Source: Candidatus Micrarchaeaceae archaeon
GTDB lineage: Archaea > Micrarchaeota > Micrarchaeia > Micrarchaeales > Micrarchaeaceae
Direction of reading: 5' to 3'
Assembly: GCA_027310535.1 (NCBI GenBank)
Contig: DAIDAQ010000071.1
Span: 1-6,115 of the forward strand
DNA length: 6,115 nucleotides
Shown: positions 1 to 5,875 of the stretch, one piece after another
Position numbering within the stretch: position 1 is the first letter of the stretch
Layout of the letters: each line of letters starts with the position of its first letter
The notes under the pieces: model-generated
Seen by the model: only the letters and a program-made list of their open reading frames with translations
Databases searched by the model: none
Told to the model about the DNA's origin: nothing
Position numbers and translations under genes: made by a program

Positions 1-82
1 ATACAGAGATACCATGCGGCGCGGTTATACCACCGGGCAACAGCAGGAAAAGGAGAAACTCTCTCGGCTAACAGACCACAAG
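1..82. other. Unassigned window edge, possibly the 3' end of an upstream + strand gene
   Basis: All three forward frames stay open for most of this stretch, so the correct one cannot be chosen. The frame starting at base 2 runs to a TAA at 86-88 and ends in a charged tail (QQQEKEKLSRLTDHKL). The frame starting at base 1 ends at 94-96, and the frame starting at base 3 ends near 69-71. In many archaea uS7 or EF-2 lies upstream of EF-1alpha, but none of the three tails resembles those proteins. A non-coding identity is equally possible. Confidence 0.25.
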
Positions 83-106
83 TTATAAATAAATAACTAT
101 AAAAAA
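83..106 (+). promoter_or_regulatory. Probable promoter of the EF-1alpha/uS10 operon (two TATA-like boxes)
   Basis: Two archaeal-style TATA boxes lie close together: TTATAAAT at 83-90 and TATAAAAA at 99-106, in an AT-rich island that stands out from the GC-richer surroundings. With the usual spacing of about 25 bases, transcription would begin near 112 and/or 128. That gives a leader of roughly 80-95 bases before the ATG at 207. A strong promoter is expected for EF-1alpha. The start sites are inferred. Confidence 0.6.
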
Positions 107-149
107 GATACTACAGAGCATGTGGGAGCAAGTTTCTTAAGTATAGGCA

Positions 150-168
150 CTGCTTCTTGAACAAGCAG
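150..168 (+). promoter_or_regulatory. Small hairpin in the EF-1alpha 5' leader
   Basis: CTGCTT (150-155) and AAGCAG (163-168) are perfect reverse complements around a 7-base loop (CTTGAAC). The stem lies in the predicted untranslated leader, about 40 bases before the EF-1alpha start. With six base pairs it is modest and could be chance. A role in translation control or mRNA stability is conceivable but unproven. Confidence 0.3.
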
Positions 169-206
169 CATTCATACAGTTTGTTACGTTTATACACGGT
201 GAAGAT

Positions 207-1478
207 ATGGCAGACAAACCGCACCTGAATTTGATTTTCATAGGGCACGTCGACCATGGAAAGTCGACCACAGTCGGAAGGCTCTTCTATGAGACCGGAG
301 CGATCTCCGACAGGGATTTGCAGAAATACAAGGAGATAGCGCAGCAGGTCAACAGGCCTACTTTCGAGTTCGCGTTCCTCATGGATTCGCTCAAGGAAGA
401 GCGTGAGCGCGGTATTACCATAGACATTGCGCACCGCGACCTCACAACAGACAAGTACTACTTCACGATCGTGGACGCACCGGGCCACAGGGACTTCGTC
501 AAGAACATGATCACTGGTGCAAGCCAGGCAGACGCCGCAGTGCTCGTCGTTAGCGCAGTCGATGGGGTCATGGCACAGACAAGGGAGCACGCCATACTCG
601 CTAACGTTCTTGGGATCAAGCAGATGGTTGTTGGTATCAACAAGATGGATGCGGCGAAGTTCGAGCAGGGCAAGTACGAGGAGGCAAAGAAGGGCGTAAG
701 CGAGCTGCTCAGGAGCCTTGGTTACAAGGTCGAATCAATACCGTTTGTCCCCTACTCGGCGCTTGAGGGCAGCAACGTCGCAAAGAAGCCGACGACAATG
801 CCTTGGTACAGCGGACAGACGCTGCTTGAGGCGATAAACTCATTCAATGTCCCGCCAAAGCCGGTCGACAAGCCGCTCAGGCTTCCGATACAAGACGTCT
901 TCAGCATATCGGGATTCGGGACAGTGCCCGTAGGCAGAGTAGAGACTGGCATTATGAAGCCTGGAGACAAGGTCGTTCTCATGCCGAGCGGCATGAATGC
1001 GGAAGTGAAGAGCATAGAGATGCACCATAAGCAGCTCGAGAAAGCAGAACCTGGGGACAACGTCGGGTTCAACATAAAGGGCCTTGAGAAGAAGGACATA
1101 AAGAGGGGAGATGTTGTCGGCAGCACATCGAACCCACCGACAGTCGCTGCAGAGTTCACCGCCCAGATAATAGTCCTGCACCACCAGAATGTGATCGCGA
1201 AGGGATATACTCCTGTATTCCACGTGCACACGGCACAGGTTGCATGCACGATCGTAGATATACTTGAGAAGAAGGATCCAAAAACAGGGCAGGTCACTGA
1301 GAAGAACCCCGAAACGATCAAGACAGGGGACATTGCGGTGATAAAAGTAAAGCCGACAAAACCTCTTGTTATAGAGAAGGCGGCTGAATTCCCGCAGCTC
1401 GGCAGCTTTGCCATAAGGGACATGGGCGAGACAGTCGGAGCAGGCAAGGTCATCGACGTCACTCCAAGGCAGCAGTGA
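207..1478 (+). CDS. tuf: Translation elongation factor 1-alpha (aEF1A), GTPase
   Basis: This GTPase delivers aminoacyl-tRNA to the ribosomal A site in the cytoplasm. The 423 residues are close to the usual archaeal length. All GTP-binding motifs are intact: P-loop GHVDHGKS (13-20), switch region ERGITID (67-73), DAPGH (90-94), NKMD (145-148) and SAL (184-186). The two beta-barrel domains follow, with the characteristic MHHKQ near residue 270 and a C-terminal FPQLGSFAIRDMGETVGAGKV block. This is the archaeal/eukaryotic EF-1alpha type, not bacterial EF-Tu (compare FLMDSLKEERERGITID and DKYYFTIVDAPGHRD). The ATG at 207 is preceded by GGTGA (198-202), a good Shine-Dalgarno with a 4-base spacer, and gives the canonical KPHLNLIFIGHVDHGKS beginning. 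The uS10 gene follows after 4 bases, so the two form an operon. No key residue appears to be missing. Confidence 0.98.
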   Translation: MADKPHLNLIFIGHVDHGKSTTVGRLFYETGAISDRDLQKYKEIAQQVNRPTFEFAFLMDSLKEERERGITIDIAHRDLTTDKYYFTIVDAPGHRDFVKNMITGASQADAAVLVVSAVDGVMAQTREHAILANVLGIKQMVVGINKMDAAKFEQGKYEEAKKGVSELLRSLGYKVESIPFVPYSALEGSNVAKKPTTMPWYSGQTLLEAINSFNVPPKPVDKPLRLPIQDVFSISGFGTVPVGRVETGIMKPGDKVVLMPSGMNAEVKSIEMHHKQLEKAEPGDNVGFNIKGLEKKDIKRGDVVGSTSNPPTVAAEFTAQIIVLHHQNVIAKGYTPVFHVHTAQVACTIVDILEKKDPKTGQVTEKNPETIKTGDIAVIKVKPTKPLVIEKAAEFPQLGSFAIRDMGETVGAGKVIDVTPRQQ

Positions 1479-1482
1479 TGCG

Positions 1483-1791
1483 ATGGCAGGCACTGCGACA
1501 ATAAAGCTTGTCAGCACGAACATCGAGTCGCTGAACATCATCGCCCAGCAGATAAAGATGATAACGACGGCTTTAGGGGTCAAGTACAAGGGCCCTGTGC
1601 CGCTTCCCACGAAGCACATAAGCTATTCCACGAGGAAAACGCCGGCAAGCGACGGCTCGCACACCTTCGAGAGGTGGGAAGCGCGCTTCCATAAGCGCCT
1701 GATTGAGATAGAGGGCAGCGAGCAGGTCCTCAGGCAGGTGATGCGCATCCCTGTTCCGGACAACGTCCAGATTGAGATAGGGCTCAGCTGA
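1483..1791 (+). CDS. rps10: Small ribosomal subunit protein uS10
   Basis: uS10 is a structural protein of the 30S head, located near uS3 and uS14. The 102 residues match the normal archaeal length. The family signature is clear: an N-terminal beta strand (ATIKLVSTNIESL), the GPVPLPTK loop (about residues 37-44), TRKTP, the FERWEARFHKRLIEIEG segment and the C-terminal MRIPVPDNVQIEIGLS strand. The ATG at 1483 is 4 bases after the EF-1alpha stop (1476-1478). GTGAT spanning that stop resembles a Shine-Dalgarno, so translation is probably coupled to EF-1alpha. EF-1alpha followed by uS10 is one of the most conserved archaeal gene pairs. The ATG overlapping the EF-1alpha stop at 1478 is in the wrong frame. 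Confidence 0.97.
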   Translation: MAGTATIKLVSTNIESLNIIAQQIKMITTALGVKYKGPVPLPTKHISYSTRKTPASDGSHTFERWEARFHKRLIEIEGSEQVLRQVMRIPVPDNVQIEIGLS

Positions 1792-1799
1792 CAGTTGCG

Positions 1800-1818
1800 C
1801 TGCTTTTCCCCGATTTTG
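1800..1818 (+). terminator. Possible T-tract terminator after uS10
   Basis: Two runs of four T (1804-1807 and 1814-1817) lie just downstream of the uS10 stop, with no strong hairpin before them. Archaeal RNA polymerase can terminate at T-rich tracts without a stem. The runs are short, and a new promoter follows, which is the main reason to expect an end here. Confidence 0.3.
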
Positions 1819-1835
1819 CTAGTGCCGGAGGCTCG

Positions 1836-1873
1836 CCAAAAGCTATTAATATCTGGATAGCTGAGACTATCAG
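1836..1873 (+). promoter_or_regulatory. Probable helicase promoter with a downstream inverted repeat
   Basis: A purine-rich BRE-like stretch (CCAAAAGC, 1836-1843) is followed by TATTAATA (1844-1851), an acceptable archaeal TATA box. Transcription would begin near 1875, about 38 bases before the helicase start codon. Between the TATA box and the predicted start lies an inverted repeat: GATAG (1856-1860) and CTATC (1867-1871), extendable to CT/AG on the outside with one bulged G. That position would suit a repressor operator, but the repeat is short. Confidence 0.45.
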
Positions 1874-1912
1874 CGGTACTGGAAGCAGTGGAATGCAAGA
1901 ATCGGGAGGATC

Positions 1913-3871
1913 TTGGCAACAAAACAAGCATCTGCAGGCGGGCATGCCAGGGAAGCGGCCAACGCCTCTCTGCTACGGTACGCCATCCAGGAGGAGCTTT
2001 TTAGCGTGCACGTCCCGGGCGGCGGCTCTCATTTTGTGCCAAGGCATTTTAGGGCAGGAACATTGGCCCCAAGGGATTACCAGGTGGAGATTGCGCTTTC
2101 GGCCCTGAAAAGAGACAGGTTCGGTGCCCCTGTCTCTACGCTTGTCGTCCTTCCTACCGCGCTGGGCAAGACTTTTATCGCAGCTATGGTTGCCGATGCA
2201 AAGCTTGATGAGGGGCGCATTATCTTTGCTGTTCCAACCAGTCCGCTCACTCTCCAGCACAGGAAATATCTCAAAGGGGAGGAGATCCAGTCGTCCAAAT
2301 CAGACACAAACCTCATGGAGCGTGAAGTCTACTTTAAGGGTGTCTTCAATCTCGCCGAGGGTGATATACTCTCAGTCACCGGTGAAGAGTATGGGAAAGG
2401 CAAGAGGAAGGAGCTGTACTCTGTGCCGCCGAAGATATTGATAGCGACCTCGCAGGTGCTCTCCAGGGACATCGCGGCAGGGAGGCTCTCCCTCAAGGGC
2501 TGCTCACTCCTTATACTCGACGAGGCGCATAACGCTGTCGGGGGGCATTCGCACTCAAAGCTTGCATGGCAGGCCCGCGATAACAATGTCCCTATCCTGG
2601 CGCTCACTGCATCCCCGGGTGACAGCATCAACGAGATAGTCAAGCTGATATCTGGGCTAGGGGTAAACAACATAGAAATAAGGAGGAGGGAGGACCATGA
2701 TATCGCGCCGTACGTGCAGAATGTGGTTTTCGTCCGCAAGGAGGCAGTTCTGCCCACGCTCTTCACCCACATCAGGAACTGCATCCACGATCTTGCCGCA
2801 GAGCCGCTGGCAGAGCTCGGGAAGATGGGCATATTGGGCAGGGCCCTCGCAAATGAGGCATATGGCGGCATGCGCTTCGAATTCAGCCAGCTCGAAAAGG
2901 GCATGGTTGAACCAAGTTCAATACACCATATACTGAAATTTGGCATACTGGACAGGATGGAAAGAGAAGTTAAGAGAAAGCTTGTGGGTCTGCAGGGAAG
3001 CAACTGGCATGAACCATCGTTTTTAATCTGCGGTTTAGGTGAAGCTGCCGCACAACCCATCGCAGGCGCGGGAAAGTTAGCCCTGAACCATGCCCAATCC
3101 CTCATCATCGAGCTGTTCATGTACGAGCGCATGCTGAGGCTGTTCGAGACAGAGAGCATCCACGCTGGATTGAAGTTCATAGAGAACAACTTCTACGGAG
3201 GCAGCACCATTAGGAAGGTGCCGAAGTACAAGCAGCGGATCGCATGCAACCTTAGGTTCAAGCGGATGTATGATTACCTGAAACACACTGTTGACGCAGC
3301 TAGCGAAAACCCAAAGATAAAGCTCTTTAAGGGGGTGTTGGAGGAATACAAGGTCGGCGAGGGCAAGGCGAGATTCATCTGCTTTACAGAATATAAGGAG
3401 CAGGCATTCTACCTCAAGAGCATCGCAGATGGCATGTCCATCAATGCAGGAGTGCTGTGCGGCAAAGGAAACGGAGTTACCGAGAAGGATAGGACAAGGA
3501 TCATCGAGGACTTCAAGGCAGGCAGGAACCATCTCCTGATCAGCACGCCTGCAGGGCAGGAAGGGCTTGACATGCCCTCTGCGAACGTCATCAATTACGA
3601 CCAGGTGGGAACTGCGATAAGGTCTACGCAAAGGAATGGCCGCGCCGCAAGAACAGAGCCTGCCGTGGTTGTAAACCTGGTTGCGCTCGACACTGCAGAT
3701 ACAGCCCTAATGGGGAGGGCAGAGGCGGCAAGGGAGCGCATGGCGCGTTCACTGATCATGCTCAAGAGGGACTTTGACGCTGCGCTCTCCAACGGCCGAA
3801 AGGGAAGGGCGGTTGATTTGAAAAACTATATAAAGCTAAGGCGGGATAATAACGGTAAAGCGCGACCGTAG
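1913..3871 (+). CDS. Hef/FANCM-type superfamily 2 DNA helicase lacking the ERCC4 nuclease domain
   Basis: Predicted ATP-dependent DNA translocase of the Hef/FANCM/Mph1 group, which remodels stalled forks and branched DNA. Visible order in 652 residues: RDYQ motif (54-57); Walker A PTALGKT (81-87); AVPTSPLTLQH (106-116); ILIATSQ (175-181); DEAH box (203-206); LTASPG (231-236); a long helical insert (about 290-470) corresponding to the Hef thumb domain and apparently enlarged; then RecA domain 2 with ICFTEYKEQ (489-497), ISTPAGQEGLDMPSA (543-557) and QRNGRAAR (573-580). The DEAH-TASPG-APYVQNVVF order and the insert point to Hef rather than generic DEAD-box proteins. Euryarchaeal Hef carries a C-terminal XPF-type nuclease with helix-hairpin-helix motifs; here the protein ends about 70 residues after motif VI. 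Motif I has Ala where Gly is usual, and motif VI has RAAR instead of RTGR; the catalytic Lys and Arg residues remain. The start is TTG (1913), chosen for GGGAGGA at 1904-1910 three bases upstream of it (taking GGAGG as the core); no in-frame ATG fits. The stop lies inside the tRNA-Gly gene. Confidence 0.9.
   Translation: MATKQASAGGHAREAANASLLRYAIQEELFSVHVPGGGSHFVPRHFRAGTLAPRDYQVEIALSALKRDRFGAPVSTLVVLPTALGKTFIAAMVADAKLDEGRIIFAVPTSPLTLQHRKYLKGEEIQSSKSDTNLMEREVYFKGVFNLAEGDILSVTGEEYGKGKRKELYSVPPKILIATSQVLSRDIAAGRLSLKGCSLLILDEAHNAVGGHSHSKLAWQARDNNVPILALTASPGDSINEIVKLISGLGVNNIEIRRREDHDIAPYVQNVVFVRKEAVLPTLFTHIRNCIHDLAAEPLAELGKMGILGRALANEAYGGMRFEFSQLEKGMVEPSSIHHILKFGILDRMEREVKRKLVGLQGSNWHEPSFLICGLGEAAAQPIAGAGKLALNHAQSLIIELFMYERMLRLFETESIHAGLKFIENNFYGGSTIRKVPKYKQRIACNLRFKRMYDYLKHTVDAASENPKIKLFKGVLEEYKVGEGKARFICFTEYKEQAFYLKSIADGMSINAGVLCGKGNGVTEKDRTRIIEDFKAGRNHLLISTPAGQEGLDMPSANVINYDQVGTAIRSTQRNGRAARTEPAVVVNLVALDTADTALMGRAEAARERMARSLIMLKRDFDAALSNGRKGRAVDLKNYIKLRRDNNGKARP
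3820..3834 (+). promoter_or_regulatory. tRNA-Gly promoter (BRE/TATA) embedded in the helicase reading frame
   Basis: GAAAAAC (3820-3826) matches a BRE, and TATATAAA (3827-3834) is a near-ideal archaeal TATA box. Its centre is about 31 bases before the first base of the tRNA (3862), so transcription would begin about 4-7 bases upstream of the mature 5' end. The same bases encode the helicase residues KNYIK near its C-terminus. Confidence 0.65.
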
Positions 3872-3934
3872 TCTAGCCTGGTAGGACATCGCCTTGCCAA
3901 GGCGGTAACCCGGGTTCAAATCCCGGCAGTCGCA
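3862..3934 (+). tRNA. tRNA-Gly (anticodon GCC)
   Basis: Reads glycine GGC/GGU codons. The 73 bases fold as a full cloverleaf. The acceptor stem is GCGACCG/CAGTCGC with discriminator A73. The D arm is GTCT/GGAC with a 9-base loop containing GG (18-19). The anticodon stem TCGCC/GGCGG encloses TTGCCAA, giving anticodon GCC (3895-3897). The variable loop has 4 bases, and the T arm CCGGG/CCCGG encloses TTCAAAT. CCA is not encoded (ACCT follows), so the CCA-adding enzyme must supply it. There is no intron. The one flaw is a C6-A67 mismatch (3867 with 3928) in the acceptor stem. The first ten bases overlap the end of the helicase gene on the same strand, and bases 8-10 (TAG) are the helicase stop codon. 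Confidence 0.95.
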
Positions 3935-3994
3935 CCTCTAAAGCCAGGGACGGGAAAGGCATGCAGGTAGAAGCCTCTCCTTTAAGCGCAAGCC

Positions 3995-4735
3995 CTAGTG
4001 CATGGATTTGAAAGCGCTTGCCACCCTCTCACCCCCCTCTACGCTGAAGTAGCCAGAGACAACAGCTGAGATCTGCCTTTTGTCATAAGACTTTGAGCAG
4101 ATGATTATGTAGTTTCCGAACGTCAGGTGCCTTATGCAATATACGTGTTTGAAGTGCTTGCGCAGCTTGTGCATGTAGATCGGGAGATAGAAGAAGTTGA
4201 TTGCGTAATTCACTGCGAGGATGCCGTCTCCGGACAGCGCCCTCTCTGCCGATTCGATGAACCCTTCAGTGAGGAATACACTTGGAATATGGGGCTGCCC
4301 AAGCTTGCCTATTGCGTATGCATCTTCGATTATAATGTCATACCTACCGCTGGCGCCGGCCACGACCTCGGCTCCGTCCCTCCTGATTGTCCTGAATGCC
4401 TTTTTCCTGCATGGCAGGAACTTTTCAGCGAGCTTGATGCAGGTGCCATCGGTCTCAGCGACATGCATGTCGATGTCCCTGTAAAGCTCTGAAAACCTGA
4501 ATGGGATTGTGCCTGTCCCCAGCCCTATCACGAGCACGCGCGGTTTTTTGTACAGCAGTGGCATGGGTAGGAAGTAGTCATGGTAGGTTCTCGTGAAGTA
4601 CGACCTGTTGTCAAGGGCAGAATAGATTATCCCATTCACGCAAAAAAGCTTCTTCCCGCCATTTTCCAGTATCGTATACTTAATGTTGCCGTTTTTCCTT
4701 TCGGCAATGGTCCTCCACCCGAACGGCCAAGTCAT
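3995..4735 (-). CDS. Spermidine-synthase-like (SpeE-fold) protein, probable transferase of unknown substrate
   Basis: Rossmann-fold protein of the aminopropyltransferase/methyltransferase superfamily, 246 residues, predicted cytoplasmic. The N-terminal part (about 18-62) resembles the spermidine synthase beta hairpin domain and ends in TRTYHDYFLPMPLL, like the YHE segment of SpeE. Motif I is VLVIGLGTGT (68-77), the acidic post-I strand is HVAETD (91-96), RRDGAEVV (118-125) matches the DA-binding segment, and YDIIIEDAY (132-140) is motif IV. True spermidine synthases carry a D-S/T-x-D-P type catalytic motif after that strand; here the sequence is EDAYAIGKLGQPH. The acidic groups that bind the amine are not evident, so aminopropyl transfer is doubtful and a methyltransferase or other role is possible. 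The ATG at 4735 is one base after the TGA of the upstream oxidoreductase, so translation is probably coupled. No strong separate Shine-Dalgarno is seen. Confidence 0.8.
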   Translation of the reverse strand: MTWPFGWRTIAERKNGNIKYTILENGGKKLFCVNGIIYSALDNRSYFTRTYHDYFLPMPLLYKKPRVLVIGLGTGTIPFRFSELYRDIDMHVAETDGTCIKLAEKFLPCRKKAFRTIRRDGAEVVAGASGRYDIIIEDAYAIGKLGQPHIPSVFLTEGFIESAERALSGDGILAVNYAINFFYLPIYMHKLRKHFKHVYCIRHLTFGNYIIICSKSYDKRQISAVVSGYFSVEGGERVASAFKSMH

Positions 4736-4736
4736 T

Positions 4737-5858
4737 TCAAAGCCTGCACGACATTGCGGCCTCTATGAATTTATCTATTTCCCCTTTGTCAGATATTACC
4801 CTCTTGCTCTCGAGCATCTCCTGGAATCTCCATTGGAGTGCATACAGCCTCTCTATATCGCTTGCGGTAAGCCCTGAATTCACGCCGCTGCAGAGCTTGA
4901 CTATCTCTTCCGCAAAGATTTGCGATGTATCATGGCCCTTTGGCATTCCGCTCTCAAGCTCAATCCCATCCCCGTCCATCAGCCTCCAAACTCCGCGGTG
5001 TGCGCCGTTGAACTCGTGTTCCGAGTTTATGAAGTCCAGGTCGAGATATGATGTGTCTTCAAGGTAGAACCTCATCCGCTTCATGTTGCTGTCTGCGCCC
5101 TTGCCTACCCTGATAGCAGCCTTCGCGTTTTTGGCAAAGCGGCCGCCGTTTACCGTTGCCGAGGCCTCAACGCCAGACGGGTCGTCCCCGTATTCGCTGT
5201 TGAGCTTGAAGAGGCGCACGTCATTCAGTCTCACAGAGGAGGCCTTCGCTCCATGGAAGAGGACCTCATACGGATGTATCCAATCCATGAATATCCCGCC
5301 CTCACCCTTCGAGAAGAGCCATTTCCTCCGTTTGTCCGAGTCGTTGTATGCCTCGATGAAGGTTGCCGCAACGTTTTCGACCTTCCCGTGGCTGCCTTCC
5401 AGCCTTGCCAACAGCCCGTCAAGGGTTAGCGTCAGCTGCTTGTGCAAGTAATGCAGGTGCAGATACACCCTTTCCGAAGAGCCGCCAACCCTGAGCAATG
5501 CCATTACGCTGTCAAAGTCCTGCTTGTTGGTTGCAAGCGTCTTCTCTACAATGACATACTTGCCCTTCTCCAGGCTCTGGATGGTTTGGGTGCAGTGCAG
5601 ACTGTTTGGGCTGGATATGTAAACTGCGTCTATGCCATCAAAAAAGCCCTGAGGTATACTGCCGTCCCCCCCGCCCCTATAATAGCTTCCTTCGTCTATG
5701 CCGAACCCACGTAGCTTTTCCGCCCTTTCGGCAAAGCTCTTGGTGCCGATCGCCTTGGAGACCACGATCGCAGAGTTGGTTAGCCCCTGCTCCAACCGCT
5801 CGAACCAGTGGCCTAGCCCTATGACTCCCATCCTGATTCTCCCGTTAGACTCTGCCAT
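4737..5858 (-). CDS. Gfo/Idh/MocA-family NAD(P)-dependent oxidoreductase
   Basis: Predicted cytoplasmic dehydrogenase acting on a sugar, inositol or similar polyol/keto compound; the substrate cannot be told from sequence. In 373 residues the N-terminal Rossmann domain shows MGVIGLGHW (10-18), then IDAVYISSPNSLHCTQTIQSL (76-96) and KYVIVEKTLAT (100-110). EKT stands where the family usually has EKP; the catalytic Lys106 is kept. The C-terminal alpha/beta domain has GGIFMDWIHPYE (187-198), with Asp192 and His195 at the usual substrate/proton-relay positions. HLHYLHK (134-140) is another histidine-rich segment near the expected active site. The length is typical. The ATG at 5858 has GGGAGG three bases upstream, a strong Shine-Dalgarno. 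The SpeE-like gene follows after one base, so the two share a transcript and probably a pathway. Upstream lies an insertion-element remnant, which may have displaced or supplied the promoter. Confidence 0.88.
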   Translation of the reverse strand: MAESNGRIRMGVIGLGHWFERLEQGLTNSAIVVSKAIGTKSFAERAEKLRGFGIDEGSYYRGGGDGSIPQGFFDGIDAVYISSPNSLHCTQTIQSLEKGKYVIVEKTLATNKQDFDSVMALLRVGGSSERVYLHLHYLHKQLTLTLDGLLARLEGSHGKVENVAATFIEAYNDSDKRRKWLFSKGEGGIFMDWIHPYEVLFHGAKASSVRLNDVRLFKLNSEYGDDPSGVEASATVNGGRFAKNAKAAIRVGKGADSNMKRMRFYLEDTSYLDLDFINSEHEFNGAHRGVWRLMDGDGIELESGMPKGHDTSQIFAEEIVKLCSGVNSGLTASDIERLYALQWRFQEMLESKRVISDKGEIDKFIEAAMSCRL

Positions 5859-5875
5859 CTGCCTCCCACTAAAGC

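Noticed and set aside
752..1619. Two long - strand open frames (249 and 259 residues) opposite EF-1alpha and uS10
   Set aside because: They are antisense to two certain, highly conserved genes, resemble no protein family and have cysteine/serine-rich compositions typical of shadow frames.
1893..1912. ATG at 1893 as the helicase start
   Set aside because: It is 20 bases before the helicase TTG, so out of frame, and opens only a 71-codon frame. The strong Shine-Dalgarno at 1904-1910 is correctly placed for TTG at 1913.
2329..3189. A - strand open frame of 286 residues opposite the helicase
   Set aside because: It is antisense to the helicase, rich in Ser/Pro/Met with no recognisable domain. 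The + strand frame carries all the helicase motifs.
3935..3994. Convergent spacer between tRNA-Gly and the SpeE-like gene as a small gene or RNA
   Set aside because: Only 60 bases, with no clear promoter, stable fold or reading frame. A weak AGGC/GCCT pairing (3957-3976) is too short to count.
3984..4019. AAGCGC / GCGCTT inverted repeat around the end of the SpeE-like gene as a terminator
   Set aside because: Only six pairs with a 24-base loop and no T run afterwards on the - strand; probably chance.
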